A stretch of 33,473 bases of DNA, taken from NCBI GenBank assembly GCA_046336655.1, contig JBKDGH010000178.1:1-33473 (forward strand), written 5' to 3'. Made by a program: the position numbers and the translations under genes. A model generated the notes under the pieces. That model worked only from the letters and a program-made list of their open reading frames with translations, was not told where the DNA came from and did not search any database. The DNA comes from CANGTU01 sp046336655. GTDB taxonomy: Bacteria > Bacteroidota > Bacteroidia > Flavobacteriales_D > Sanyastnellaceae. Below are positions 8,235 to 16,811 of this stretch, piece by piece; position 1 is the first letter of the stretch, and each line of letters opens with the position of its first letter.

Positions 8235-10064
8235 GTGCTACGCGTCATTCTGTTTCTGACCCTCCTCACCAGCTCGGCTGCGGCTCAAACGAGCCTGCTA
8301 CCGGGGCTCTCGCCCTACATGCAGGGCGTCCTCCGCAAGGCTGCGGACTTCATGAACCTCAGCCGCTACGACAGTGCACAAGTAGCAATCAGTGAGGCAT
8401 TTCAACAGAGTGAATTTCCCTTGCACGCCCGTGATCTGTACTACCTCCACAGCTACGAAGCGGAGATTATGTACTACAATGCATTGTTTGAGCAAGGCAT
8501 TAACTCATCGATACGCAGTCTTGAAATTGCTCAACAGCTCAACGATCCGCTGCTGGAAGGAAGTGCTGAAAACCTCACCGGATTGTTTCTGATGAGTCTG
8601 AAACGCTACCGGGAAGCCATTCCGCATTTCACACGCTCCGCTAAGCTGTTACCTGACTTACACAGCAATGAGTTTCTTTCCTTCCGTTACCACGCATTAG
8701 CCAACCACGGCGAATGCATGGTCAGGCTCAATCAGCCGGACAGCGCGATACAACTTTCAAAGGAGTCGATTCGCCTGGCGCAACTCGCAGGCCGCATTCG
8801 CGGAGAAGCACTCGGCTACTGGAACATTGCCGAGGCATGGCTTCTTCGCAACCAGCCTGATAGCGCCGAAGCCGTCAGCGCGCGTGCTCTCCGGATTGTG
8901 GATCAATCTCCGCACCGGGACGCCGTGCAGGTAGTCTGTGCCACGCTCATGAAAGCCGCAAGTGCGCGCAATCAGCTCAAAGATGCCCTGATGTGGATGG
9001 AGAGGGGAATGCTTGAAATGGAGAATCCGATGAACACGGACTTCACCCGCATTCAGTTTTTGGAGGAGTGTATTTCGGTGATGCTTCAATTCAGACAGAC
9101 CGAACGAGCGCTCGGTTTGATCAGTCAGCTCGATGCATTGCGCCGCACGGTGAATGCCAGTCAGCAGGAACAGCGCATCAGCATTTTACGTGATTACTAT
9201 GTAAAGAATCAGAACCTCGTGCTCGCGCGCGAAGAAGCGCGCGTGCGGGAAAAAGACCTTCAGCTCCGGAATACCCTGCTTGGTGCACTCGCCTTGCTCA
9301 TCCTTGCATTGGTAGTGGTGTTTGTGATCGCGCGCATGAACTCGCGCCAGCGAAGGCGCATTGAGCAGCTTCAACACGAAGATCAGTTGCGCGAAACACG
9401 GCGTGAACTTGAACTCGACTCGCTCCGTAAACGCATGGATGCAGTACACGGCGAACGCAACCGCATAGCCTCAGACCTGCATGATGACATGGGCGCGGCA
9501 CTATCCAGCATACCCATTTACTGCGAAGCCGCCCAAAAGCAATGGAGCAATCATCCGGAGGAAAGCCTGCGTCTGATGGCACGCATTCAAGGCAGCAGCA
9601 CCGGCATGATGGAGCGCATGAGCGATATCATATGGAGTATCAACCCTGACAATGACAGCGGGCAAAGCCTTGTACTCCGCATGAAAACTGCTGCCGGAGA
9701 ACTTCTTGGTCCGCTCGATGTGCCCATGCACTTCGTAGTGGATGCCCAGATAGAAACGCTCGTGCCTACGATGCATGCACGCCGTAATGTGTATTTGTTG
9801 TTCAAAGAAGCCGTGCACAACATGGCCAAGTACTGCAAGTGCACCGCAGCGCAATGCACGCTGCAAACCGATGGAATAGTCCTCACTATGACCGTGGAGG
9901 ACAACGGGCGAGGCTTTGATACCGAAAATACCCCGCCGGGAAACGGACAGAAGACCATGCTCGGTCGGGCCCAGGCATTGGGAGGCACATTGCAACTCAG
10001 GTCAGCTCCGGGCAAGGGCACCCGGATCGTGTTCACTGCGGCAATCGGACACATCACCGGATAG
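8235..10064 (+). CDS. TPR-containing sensor histidine kinase (HisKA_3/LytS-NarX type)
   Basis: This membrane kinase probably phosphorylates the response regulator encoded next to it. The GTG at 8235 is preferred because it opens a clean signal peptide (VLRVILFLTLLTSSAAAQ); an ATG at 8145 would add 30 unlikely residues. Counted from 8235, periplasmic TPR-like helical repeats fill about residues 30-290. A membrane helix follows at about 348-367, then a short coiled coil. The dimerisation domain has phospho-acceptor His416 in RIASDLHDDMGAALSS. A GHKL ATPase domain follows, with Asn529 in KEAVHNMAKY (N box), DNGRGFD at 556-562 (G1) and GRAQALGGTLQLRSAPGKGT (G2). All catalytic boxes are present, so it should be active. 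The signal it senses is unknown. Confidence 0.9.
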   Translation: MLRVILFLTLLTSSAAAQTSLLPGLSPYMQGVLRKAADFMNLSRYDSAQVAISEAFQQSEFPLHARDLYYLHSYEAEIMYYNALFEQGINSSIRSLEIAQQLNDPLLEGSAENLTGLFLMSLKRYREAIPHFTRSAKLLPDLHSNEFLSFRYHALANHGECMVRLNQPDSAIQLSKESIRLAQLAGRIRGEALGYWNIAEAWLLRNQPDSAEAVSARALRIVDQSPHRDAVQVVCATLMKAASARNQLKDALMWMERGMLEMENPMNTDFTRIQFLEECISVMLQFRQTERALGLISQLDALRRTVNASQQEQRISILRDYYVKNQNLVLAREEARVREKDLQLRNTLLGALALLILALVVVFVIARMNSRQRRRIEQLQHEDQLRETRRELELDSLRKRMDAVHGERNRIASDLHDDMGAALSSIPIYCEAAQKQWSNHPEESLRLMARIQGSSTGMMERMSDIIWSINPDNDSGQSLVLRMKTAAGELLGPLDVPMHFVVDAQIETLVPTMHARRNVYLLFKEAVHNMAKYCKCTAAQCTLQTDGIVLTMTVEDNGRGFDTENTPPGNGQKTMLGRAQALGGTLQLRSAPGKGTRIVFTAAIGHITG

Positions 10065-10072
10065 CTGCCAAC

Positions 10073-10094
10073 GCATCGCGAATATTTGCGATGC
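10073..10094. repeat. 22-base near-perfect palindrome between kinase and regulator genes
   Basis: GCATCGC at 10073-10079 faces GCGATGC at 10088-10094 across an AT-rich centre (AATATT). Of 11 base pairs, 10 match. No T-run follows, so it does not look like a terminator. It could bind a dimeric regulator. Confidence 0.5.
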
Positions 10095-10160
10095 CAGCCA
10101 AACCCATTTTTGAGTTCATTTGTATTCAATCCGGAATGATCCATTCGATACTTTTCACTT

Positions 10161-10799
10161 ATGCCCATCCGCGTATGCATCTACGACGACAATGCCGAAC
10201 GGCGCGAAAGCCTGCGCTATCTGTTGGGTATGTATCCTGAATTTGAAGTTTGTGGCACATTCGAAAACTGCACGCAGGCCTTGCAGGATATGGAATCCTG
10301 TAAGCCCGATGTGGTGTTGATGGATATTGAAATGCCCGGCCAGAGCGGCATTGAGGGTACACGCACCATAAAGCAGAGCCATCCGCTGGTGCAGGTACTT
10401 ATACAGACTGTCTTTGAAGATGGCGCAAAGCTCTTTGATAGCCTGAAGGCCGGAGCCAGCGGATACCTGCTGAAGAAGAGCAGTCCGGATGCCGTAATCA
10501 CGGCTATCCGGGAAGTACACGCAGGCGGCGCGCCCATTACCCCGGCCATGGCAGTGAAAATGCTCGGATTTTTCCAGCAACAGCCAGCCGGAAGCGCCAA
10601 TCCCTATGCACTGACGGAACGGGAGCGCGCGGTGCTCACCCATCTCGTGGATGGAATGAGCTATAAGATGATTGCGGATCGCGAGCGCATCTCTTATCAC
10701 ACCGTGAATACCCACGTGCGCAACATCTATGAAAAACTGCACGTCCATTCCCTCGGCGAAGCGGTGAGCAAGGCGCTGAAGGAGCGGCTGCTGGGATAG
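10161..10799 (+). CDS. Response regulator, NarL/LuxR family
   Basis: This 212-residue two-domain regulator has a receiver domain at residues 1-120, with the acidic pair Asp9-Asp10, phospho-acceptor Asp55 (VLMDIEMPG), Thr83 and Lys105. A LuxR-type helix-turn-helix at about 150-208 contains LTERERAVLTHLVDG and SYHTVNTHVRNIYEKL. All key receiver residues are present. It follows the histidine kinase on the same strand after 96 bases and ends at a strong hairpin, so kinase and regulator form a normal two-component pair. Target genes are not evident. The neighbouring surface-protein genes and the palindrome at 10073 are reasonable candidates, but that is inference from position only. Confidence 0.95.
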   Translation: MPIRVCIYDDNAERRESLRYLLGMYPEFEVCGTFENCTQALQDMESCKPDVVLMDIEMPGQSGIEGTRTIKQSHPLVQVLIQTVFEDGAKLFDSLKAGASGYLLKKSSPDAVITAIREVHAGGAPITPAMAVKMLGFFQQQPAGSANPYALTERERAVLTHLVDGMSYKMIADRERISYHTVNTHVRNIYEKLHVHSLGEAVSKALKERLLG

Positions 10800-10803
10800 A
10801 CCA

Positions 10804-10844
10804 CTACTCCACCAAAAAAAATTGATTTTTTTTTGGTGGAGTAG
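10804..10844. terminator. Strong hairpin terminator after the response regulator
   Basis: A perfect 18-pair stem (10804-10821 with 10827-10844) encloses a five-base loop. The inner eight pairs are A8/T8 and the outer ten are mixed. It begins four bases after the regulator's stop codon. The A and T tracts could let it act in both directions. The region from here to 11072 holds no convincing gene, only a promoter and short repeats. Confidence 0.8.
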
Positions 10845-11004
10845 ACAATTCTGGCCCGGAGAACGGATCCTTTGGAACGTATCCCTCCCATCCTTCGGAT
10901 TTGCTACGATTTTATTTGCAGCGGACATAATGCTATCCCCCTCATTTTCAATGAATTAAGCCAGTCTCGCCCACCCCTACATTTCGAAAATTTCGAATTC
11001 CATG

Positions 11005-11033
11005 CGCATACGTTATGCGTGCCTTTAGCTTTG
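11005..11033 (+). promoter_or_regulatory. Promoter with overlapping inverted repeat before the lipoprotein gene
   Basis: TAGCTTTG at 11026-11033 matches TAnnTTTG exactly. The place where a -33 element would sit has no TTG; it holds an inverted repeat instead, CGCATA-CGT-TATGCG at 11005-11019. Just upstream, ATTTCGAA occurs twice (10981 and 10990). The layout suggests an activator- or repressor-controlled promoter. Confidence 0.45.
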
Positions 11034-11072
11034 AGGGAAGGTGCGGAGAATGCACTTTTGGACCCTTACTAA

Positions 11073-11732
11073 ATGGCTATGAAACAGACACTGCTTTTTC
11101 TGGTTGCGATCGGGATGATTGCTACGTCATGTGAAAAAGACCCAAACCGACGCGAACCCATTTACGGCCGTGTTCTTCAGGCGCGTTCAAATACACCGGT
11201 TGACAATGCGCTTGTCCGCTTTATGAGTTATGAATCCTCTGCGGATTGGGGCAACGGAACGTATACTGTGATTGCAACCGACACCACAGGTCCGGATGGC
11301 ACTTTTGAGATTCCTGTCAATGAAGAAATAACAGATGTGCAGGCATTCGGACTGCAAAGCATTTATCCTGACCCGTCGGATGCGGAATATCTGATTCCTT
11401 TTCAAGAATCGGGCAGGCCAGTTTATCTCTATCTGGAAGCGCCGGGCTGGTTAAGGGTGATCGGAGTGGATCAGGGGTTAAACTCAGATATCATTAATTC
11501 AATGAGTGTGCGACTGACGCCAGGTCTTTATGGAAATAACCTCGCCACATTAGATCCTGACAATTACTGGGAGGAAGTTTCTGACCAAAGAATCTTTAGA
11601 GTGATTACCCACGAAGCCATTACAGTAAGCTACCGCTATTATGTAAATGGGGTAATCTCTCCATGGCAGCAACTGCCCCAACCTGTCATTGTGCCCGGAC
11701 TCGACACGTTGACGGTTGAGATACCTTTCTGA
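11073..11732 (+). CDS. Small lipoprotein with a carboxypeptidase-regulatory-like beta domain
   Basis: This 219-residue protein (217 from the ATG at 11079) begins with a lipoprotein signal, MKQTLLFLVAIGMIATSC, with Cys20 as the lipidated residue. The CEKD that follows resembles the acidic export signals of surface lipoproteins in Bacteroidota, but this is only suggestive. Residues of about 28-90 (IYGRVLQARSNTPVDNALVRF...DTTGPDGTFEIPV) fit the carboxypeptidase-regulatory-like or SusD-associated beta-sandwich repeat. The rest is beta-rich and unassigned. It stands behind its own promoter and is followed after 72 bases by the giant T9SS protein gene, with a hairpin between them. A partner role with that protein is possible but not shown. 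Confidence 0.75.
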   Translation: MAMKQTLLFLVAIGMIATSCEKDPNRREPIYGRVLQARSNTPVDNALVRFMSYESSADWGNGTYTVIATDTTGPDGTFEIPVNEEITDVQAFGLQSIYPDPSDAEYLIPFQESGRPVYLYLEAPGWLRVIGVDQGLNSDIINSMSVRLTPGLYGNNLATLDPDNYWEEVSDQRIFRVITHEAITVSYRYYVNGVISPWQQLPQPVIVPGLDTLTVEIPF

Positions 11733-11749
11733 CACGCACTTACCGATTA

Positions 11750-11772
11750 GGAGGTGTTCTTAAACCGCCTCC
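11750..11772 (+). terminator. Hairpin between the lipoprotein and giant T9SS protein genes
   Basis: GGAGGTG pairs with CGCCTCC (seven pairs, one of them G-T) around a nine-base loop. It starts 18 bases after the lipoprotein stop codon and has only a weak T-rich tail (CTCTTCGTT), so it may only attenuate transcription. No clear promoter follows before 11805. Confidence 0.45.
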
Positions 11773-11804
11773 TGCTCTTCGTTAATAACTAAAAACGTAA
11801 TCAA

Positions 11805-14800
11805 ATGAAAAAACTGCTTTTTGCGGCGGCATGGGTATGGATTGCCCATTCGCAGGCACGCGGACAAATCAGTCCGCTGTTCCAAAACCTCAACTTCTCC
11901 TCATGCACTTCGGGGTATTTCTGGACGCAGTCCAACCATCCCTCGGTACCGCCGGACGGTTCAGTCTTCGCAGAAACCGAACCAGATGATGCCTCCTATC
12001 TATTGTTCTCCATGCGCAAAGCGGACATCACTCCTGAAGAGCTTATCGTGCCCGATTTCGATGACCTCTCGGCACAATTTGCGGACCTGAAGCGTATTGA
12101 TGGCGCTACACCAATTGCTATTGCAGAGGTGTGTTATCATTATCTGAAGGAGGAGGCAATCACCAACGAATGGGTCTATGCCACTCCCGATGGCCTGTTT
12201 CAGGATCCGGATCAACCGAATATCTTCAACTCAGCCACTGCATTGGTGTTGTATATCGACATCAAAAACTACCGCCGAGGCCCCATGAAATTCGTGCTCA
12301 AGCCCGAGCATTACTTCACGGATCACAACACACTCCCCGACGAAATACGCATTGATTTTGCGGATGGCATGGGCTGGAGAACGATTACGCCCAATGTTCC
12401 CTTTACAGTAAATTATTCAGGACAATCAGACGAGAAGCATATCCGACTCGAAATCACGCGCAACTCCACGATATCCAGGTCGGGCCTCAAGACTTTGGCT
12501 ATCGAATGCGTGAGTGAATACGATGACCCGGACCCGAACGTTCCCTGGACAACCACAGGAAATCCTGAGTTACCCTGGGAAATCAGTACAGTCTTCGATG
12601 GAACACTGGTGCGCGGAAATGCATACTACCTGCCCACCGGTGAATTCGACAAGCCGTTCATTTTTGTGGAGGGTATTGACTTTGACTACACAGTTACTGC
12701 AGAAAAAAACGGCGACTTCGGCTGGTGCGAACTCACAAGTGGCATGGATGAAGATGATTATCCGTACGCTATGCTGCATAAAATGCCTGAACTACTTGAT
12801 GCAATACGTGCGAATGGGTATGACATAATTCTACTTGATTTCCGGGATGGAGCAACCTGGATCGAAGACAATTCAGCGTTGCTGCGCCAACTGATTGAGA
12901 TGGTAAACGAAGTGAAGACCGGAAACCACCAAAATGTGTTGGCTGGCGCGAGTATGGGAGGACAAATTACGCGGCATGCGTTGAGAATGATGGAGCTTTC
13001 AGGTCAGAACCATTGCACTAAAATCTGGATTTCACTGGACTCACCTCATACCGGTGCTTACATCCCCATCGCATTGCAGCAAACCATCGAGGCGCTCAGT
13101 GAACATAACGATGATGCCATGGACTTCAAAGTGGATTACCTGACACGCCCTGCAGCCAAACAACTGCTGAACCTCCAATACATCGATGCGTCTAACTCAG
13201 GTGAAATCTATTCCCCTCCTCTTCGCAATGCTTGGTACCAGACACTCGATGAAATCGGGTATCCTAAAGATTCCTGGAACATCGGAATTGCCAATGGCAA
13301 CATGAACGGTGCACCCAATCACACCGACCTTAACGAGCCCCTACTCAACAGCAGCTGTGAACTCCACCCTCTACTGGCAGGTCCTGAAGCCCGCTTCTAC
13401 CTGCTCCCTTCATCAGGCGATCCTTACTACTATGACGACCTCGGATTTCAATCCAATCCCAATCAGGATGTATCTGCACAAGTCGTAATCACTGTGAAGG
13501 AAAATCCTTCAGTATTAGGAGCCCTGCTCAATCTCACAGGGGCTGAACTTTCCAAACACATCTATACCTATTGGGTAAACGCGAATACTCCCAACTACGA
13601 TTATGCTCCGGGTGGAACCCGAACCTCGATGCGGGATCTGGTTAGAAGCGCGAATAAAAAACTCAGGAAGGAAGGTTGCGCCGATATCAACTACTACATC
13701 AAAGAGCACTGCTTCATTCCAACTGCCAGCGCATTAGGCATTCCGGTGAATGACCCATACACCAACATCAATCAGCAAATAAGCTCCAATCCTGAAACAT
13801 GCCCCTTTGATTCCTTTATTGGATCAGAAGCCGGAAATCAGGCACACAGCGAAATCACCGATTTAAACATGATTCATATTCTTGATGAAATCCTTGGCAT
13901 GGAGTCCTTCGGGGGAGCATCTGTCCTTCCTGAGGTATTCACGAGCCAATATGAACTCGGCAGCTCCTTCAATTTCGGCGGAAATAGTCCGCACATTATC
14001 CCAAGTGTAACAGTGGAACAAGGTGCAAGGATCAATATCAACCACACTGGACCAATTAACTTTGGAACAAGCGATGACCCGGAATCGATCGAAGGGCTGT
14101 TTCAGGTTCAAACCCAAAATGGATGTAGTTCAAGCATTATCAAAATCCGAAATTTTGGAATTCTGGAACTTGGCACAAACAATTCTCTATGGAGCGGGCA
14201 GCTCACAATTGGCCGCAACGCATCCCTTCGCCTCGAGGCAGGCGGACTGGCCATCATCAATCCAGGTAGCAAGCTGGTAATTGAGGATGGTGGATTGCTC
14301 GTGGTGGAGTCGGGATCCATCCTCGACAACCGCGGGGATATCATCGTCCAGGCCGGCGGAAGAATCATCTACAAGGGTGGAGTATGGAAGCTCAGCGGCA
14401 CTGCTTCGCGACTGGTACTTGATGGCGGACAACTACACATCGATCCGGGAGTGACACTCGCATTTACGCATGATGGTTCATTCGGACATGTGGAATTCAC
14501 CGGTGCAGCAGATCATGACCTCTTCCTCGGACAGGGCGCTGTGATGCGCATCACGGGAACAAGCTCCGACGATGTGATCCTGATCGCACGCGACTGGGCC
14601 AATGCATGGAACGGAAACTTCGGCCTCGGACATTTGGTGCTCGAAAACGGGACCGTAGACCTCTCCAATAACGGACAACTGTGGCTCGACATGAAACTCA
14701 CTGCCACCAACTGCATCTTCCGCGACCTCTCTCCACTAGCCGGAAGCAGCACGATTCAACCGTGGTACACAACGGCCACACTGAAAGATTGCACCCTCGA

Positions 14801-16610
14801 AAAAGTGCTGTTTAAAGCCAACTCATCGCGGTGCTATATCGCCGGTTGCACGTTTAACGATGCACTCACCGGAGCGCAAATGACCGGAGGCTTTTATCGC
14901 GTGCGCACTTCTGATTTCACTGATTGCAGTGTGAAGTCATCTGCACTCCAAAACCCGAGTGTGATCGAAGGATGCACCTTTACCACCTCTGAAAACGCCA
15001 ACCCGATTGATTTTGCGATCACGGATGAAAGCCTAACCCGGATAACGGTATCCAACACGCTGATTGATTATTCAGGAATCGGCATTTCAAAACGCGGGGG
15101 ATCACTTGTGATGTCGTGCAATACCATTGTCAACTCCGACATCGCTGTGCTCGCCACCAAGGGATGCATGCTTCACATGGATAGTCAGAATAACGCGGGT
15201 TACAATTATTTCGGCGGTAACGATGAGCATATCTCCCTCGACAATGCCGGAGCACTTTCGCTCTCGAAGGGGTACAATCACTTCGGGCCATTCTACTCCA
15301 TGAACATCTCCGGAACGATTGCAGGAGTGGCTTGTCCGGATGACTGCTCCGCCCCCGAACTCGATGCCACAGCCAATGTGTGGTCAGCCGACGGCTCTGT
15401 CGCACAACCGGATATGAATTTCATTTCACTGTACTCCGGATCATTTTCAATGCCCTGCAGTTCGCCGCCCGCATACTTCTATTGTCCGATTGAACTGGTG
15501 GACGAAAACCCTGCGGTACCAGCCACCTGCCAGCAGTTCAAAGACCCCATCGAACTTCGCAAACCCCAGAAATCAGCTACTGTGGCGGGCGGTTCTGCAC
15601 CTCAGAAAGAAGGACAGACAGGACCTGCCGGCTCACTCCGAAATGGGGAAGAGGATCCGGGAAATCCGCTGATTTACACCTCTTCATTCAACGGAATGGC
15701 ACTCGATGACGCGCTGATTTTTGCTGCTGAACAGGTTGAAACCTATGACAGCACGGCCAATGACCTCGGAGCAGTGCAGCTATTCCATGAAATCCTGACC
15801 TCTGATCTGGACCGCACCCATCCGGAAATCCGCTGGAAGATGATCTGGGGACGTGATCAGATGAAGGGTGCATTTGAGCACCTGGTGCTCGACGGCGAAA
15901 TCCTACCCGAACTCAACGCGGAGTCATTCACCCCACCGGTACAGCAATTCGTGGATGTACTCAACCTCATGACCGACTCCGTGCTCACTGATTCCACTTA
16001 TCGCAGTCAGTTCTATCTCGAACTCGACAAAGGACAGTTCTTCCGCACCCTGGGCCGCAATGACATTGCCCTGCAGGTGTTCACCCATTTGGGCGATTGT
16101 CAGGTGGACTCGCTTGAGCAGGCCGTGCTCAACCGCTGGAGACTGCAGTCCGAGCTGGAAATGGACATTCAGAATCAGTACACCGACCTTGGCTTACCGC
16201 CCAACGCAATCAGCGCGTCAGCGGACACCTCAGCCTATGTGATTCCGGTGAGCTATGTCTCTGATGCTTACTACTTCGGCCTGCACATCTACTCCCCGGA
16301 GGAGTTGAGTTTTGTGGGATGCGACGAACAGTTTGGCTGGAAAAACACCGGGGAAAATGGTTCAGGAAATCTGTCGGTATTCCCCAATCCGGCCACTGAC
16401 CAAATTCAGCTCCAATCTACGGGACCGGACGGCGCAGCCATCGTTCAATGGATCGATGCCGCAGGACGGGTGGCCTGGACTTCTTCCGTGCAGCTCTCGC
16501 CTTACCAGCCGTGCACATTGGCTCTGCCTGATACGTTGTGCGCAGGACTTTATCAACTGCGTGTGCAGACCGCAACGGGCAGCTACCCGCTCCGACTTGT
16601 CATTCACTGA
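11805..16610 (+). CDS. Giant T9SS surface protein with serine-hydrolase elbow and beta-helix-like region
   Basis: This 1601-residue secreted protein has a signal peptide (MKKLLFAAAWVWIAHSQARGQ). Residues of about 270-690 resemble an alpha/beta hydrolase. The nucleophile elbow GASMGG has Ser383, followed by IWISLDSPHTG, as in lipases and esterases. His681 in NQAHSEITD is a candidate catalytic base; the acid residue is not clear. From about 700 to 1230 there are regularly spaced short strands rich in Gly, Asn and Cys (for example LEAGGLAIINPGSKLVI), which suggests a right-handed beta-helix. A helical section (about 1300-1480) follows. A T9SS type A sorting domain begins near 1523 (SVFPNPATDQIQL) and ends in YPLRLVIH. 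The likely role is a surface or released esterase/lipase acting on an unknown substrate; this rests on motifs only. Confidence 0.85.
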   Translation: MKKLLFAAAWVWIAHSQARGQISPLFQNLNFSSCTSGYFWTQSNHPSVPPDGSVFAETEPDDASYLLFSMRKADITPEELIVPDFDDLSAQFADLKRIDGATPIAIAEVCYHYLKEEAITNEWVYATPDGLFQDPDQPNIFNSATALVLYIDIKNYRRGPMKFVLKPEHYFTDHNTLPDEIRIDFADGMGWRTITPNVPFTVNYSGQSDEKHIRLEITRNSTISRSGLKTLAIECVSEYDDPDPNVPWTTTGNPELPWEISTVFDGTLVRGNAYYLPTGEFDKPFIFVEGIDFDYTVTAEKNGDFGWCELTSGMDEDDYPYAMLHKMPELLDAIRANGYDIILLDFRDGATWIEDNSALLRQLIEMVNEVKTGNHQNVLAGASMGGQITRHALRMMELSGQNHCTKIWISLDSPHTGAYIPIALQQTIEALSEHNDDAMDFKVDYLTRPAAKQLLNLQYIDASNSGEIYSPPLRNAWYQTLDEIGYPKDSWNIGIANGNMNGAPNHTDLNEPLLNSSCELHPLLAGPEARFYLLPSSGDPYYYDDLGFQSNPNQDVSAQVVITVKENPSVLGALLNLTGAELSKHIYTYWVNANTPNYDYAPGGTRTSMRDLVRSANKKLRKEGCADINYYIKEHCFIPTASALGIPVNDPYTNINQQISSNPETCPFDSFIGSEAGNQAHSEITDLNMIHILDEILGMESFGGASVLPEVFTSQYELGSSFNFGGNSPHIIPSVTVEQGARININHTGPINFGTSDDPESIEGLFQVQTQNGCSSSIIKIRNFGILELGTNNSLWSGQLTIGRNASLRLEAGGLAIINPGSKLVIEDGGLLVVESGSILDNRGDIIVQAGGRIIYKGGVWKLSGTASRLVLDGGQLHIDPGVTLAFTHDGSFGHVEFTGAADHDLFLGQGAVMRITGTSSDDVILIARDWANAWNGNFGLGHLVLENGTVDLSNNGQLWLDMKLTATNCIFRDLSPLAGSSTIQPWYTTATLKDCTLEKVLFKANSSRCYIAGCTFNDALTGAQMTGGFYRVRTSDFTDCSVKSSALQNPSVIEGCTFTTSENANPIDFAITDESLTRITVSNTLIDYSGIGISKRGGSLVMSCNTIVNSDIAVLATKGCMLHMDSQNNAGYNYFGGNDEHISLDNAGALSLSKGYNHFGPFYSMNISGTIAGVACPDDCSAPELDATANVWSADGSVAQPDMNFISLYSGSFSMPCSSPPAYFYCPIELVDENPAVPATCQQFKDPIELRKPQKSATVAGGSAPQKEGQTGPAGSLRNGEEDPGNPLIYTSSFNGMALDDALIFAAEQVETYDSTANDLGAVQLFHEILTSDLDRTHPEIRWKMIWGRDQMKGAFEHLVLDGEILPELNAESFTPPVQQFVDVLNLMTDSVLTDSTYRSQFYLELDKGQFFRTLGRNDIALQVFTHLGDCQVDSLEQAVLNRWRLQSELEMDIQNQYTDLGLPPNAISASADTSAYVIPVSYVSDAYYFGLHIYSPEELSFVGCDEQFGWKNTGENGSGNLSVFPNPATDQIQLQSTGPDGAAIVQWIDAAGRVAWTSSVQLSPYQPCTLALPDTLCAGLYQLRVQTATGSYPLRLVIH

Positions 16611-16633
16611 GTAATACCTTTGCTAAAACCCTG

Positions 16634-16660
16634 AAAAAGTCGGCCTTGTGCCGGCTTTTT
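16634..16660 (+). terminator. Intrinsic terminator before nuoF
   Basis: AAAAAGTCGGC pairs with GCCGGCTTTTT (11 pairs, one G-T) around the loop CTTGT. It lies 23 bases after the stop codon of the giant protein gene and shields nuoF from transcription coming from upstream. Confidence 0.85.
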
Positions 16661-16690
16661 CGCTTATTCCCAATGTTCGGGGATAACATC

Positions 16691-16750
16691 GTTCAAAAAA
16701 ACCTATTTACGGCTTGGCCCGGCCCGCATCCCGCCTAATTTTGCGCCACT
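16691..16750 (+). promoter_or_regulatory. Promoter of nuoF-N
   Basis: TTG at 16714-16716 is followed after 19 bases by TAATTTTG at 16736-16743, a full match to the Bacteroidota consensus. GTTCAAAAAA begins 45 bases before the -7 element, the same distance as the A-tract of the nuoA promoter. The core CGCCTAATTTTGCGC is identical to the one before nuoA. The start codon lies about 60 bases downstream. Confidence 0.8.
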
Positions 16751-16811
16751 TCACAAAGAAACCGAAGGAAGTAAGTGAACCATCCCCCCGGGGAAGGATG
16801 TTAAACCGATT

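Noticed and set aside
10155..10928. Minus-strand open frame (257 codons) opposite the response regulator
   Set aside because: It runs through the terminator hairpin and lies opposite a clear receiver/LuxR protein; no domain is visible.
10872..11072. Short plus-strand frame (66 codons) ending right before the lipoprotein gene
   Set aside because: It covers the promoter and operator-like repeats and has no signal or domain; it is probably chance.
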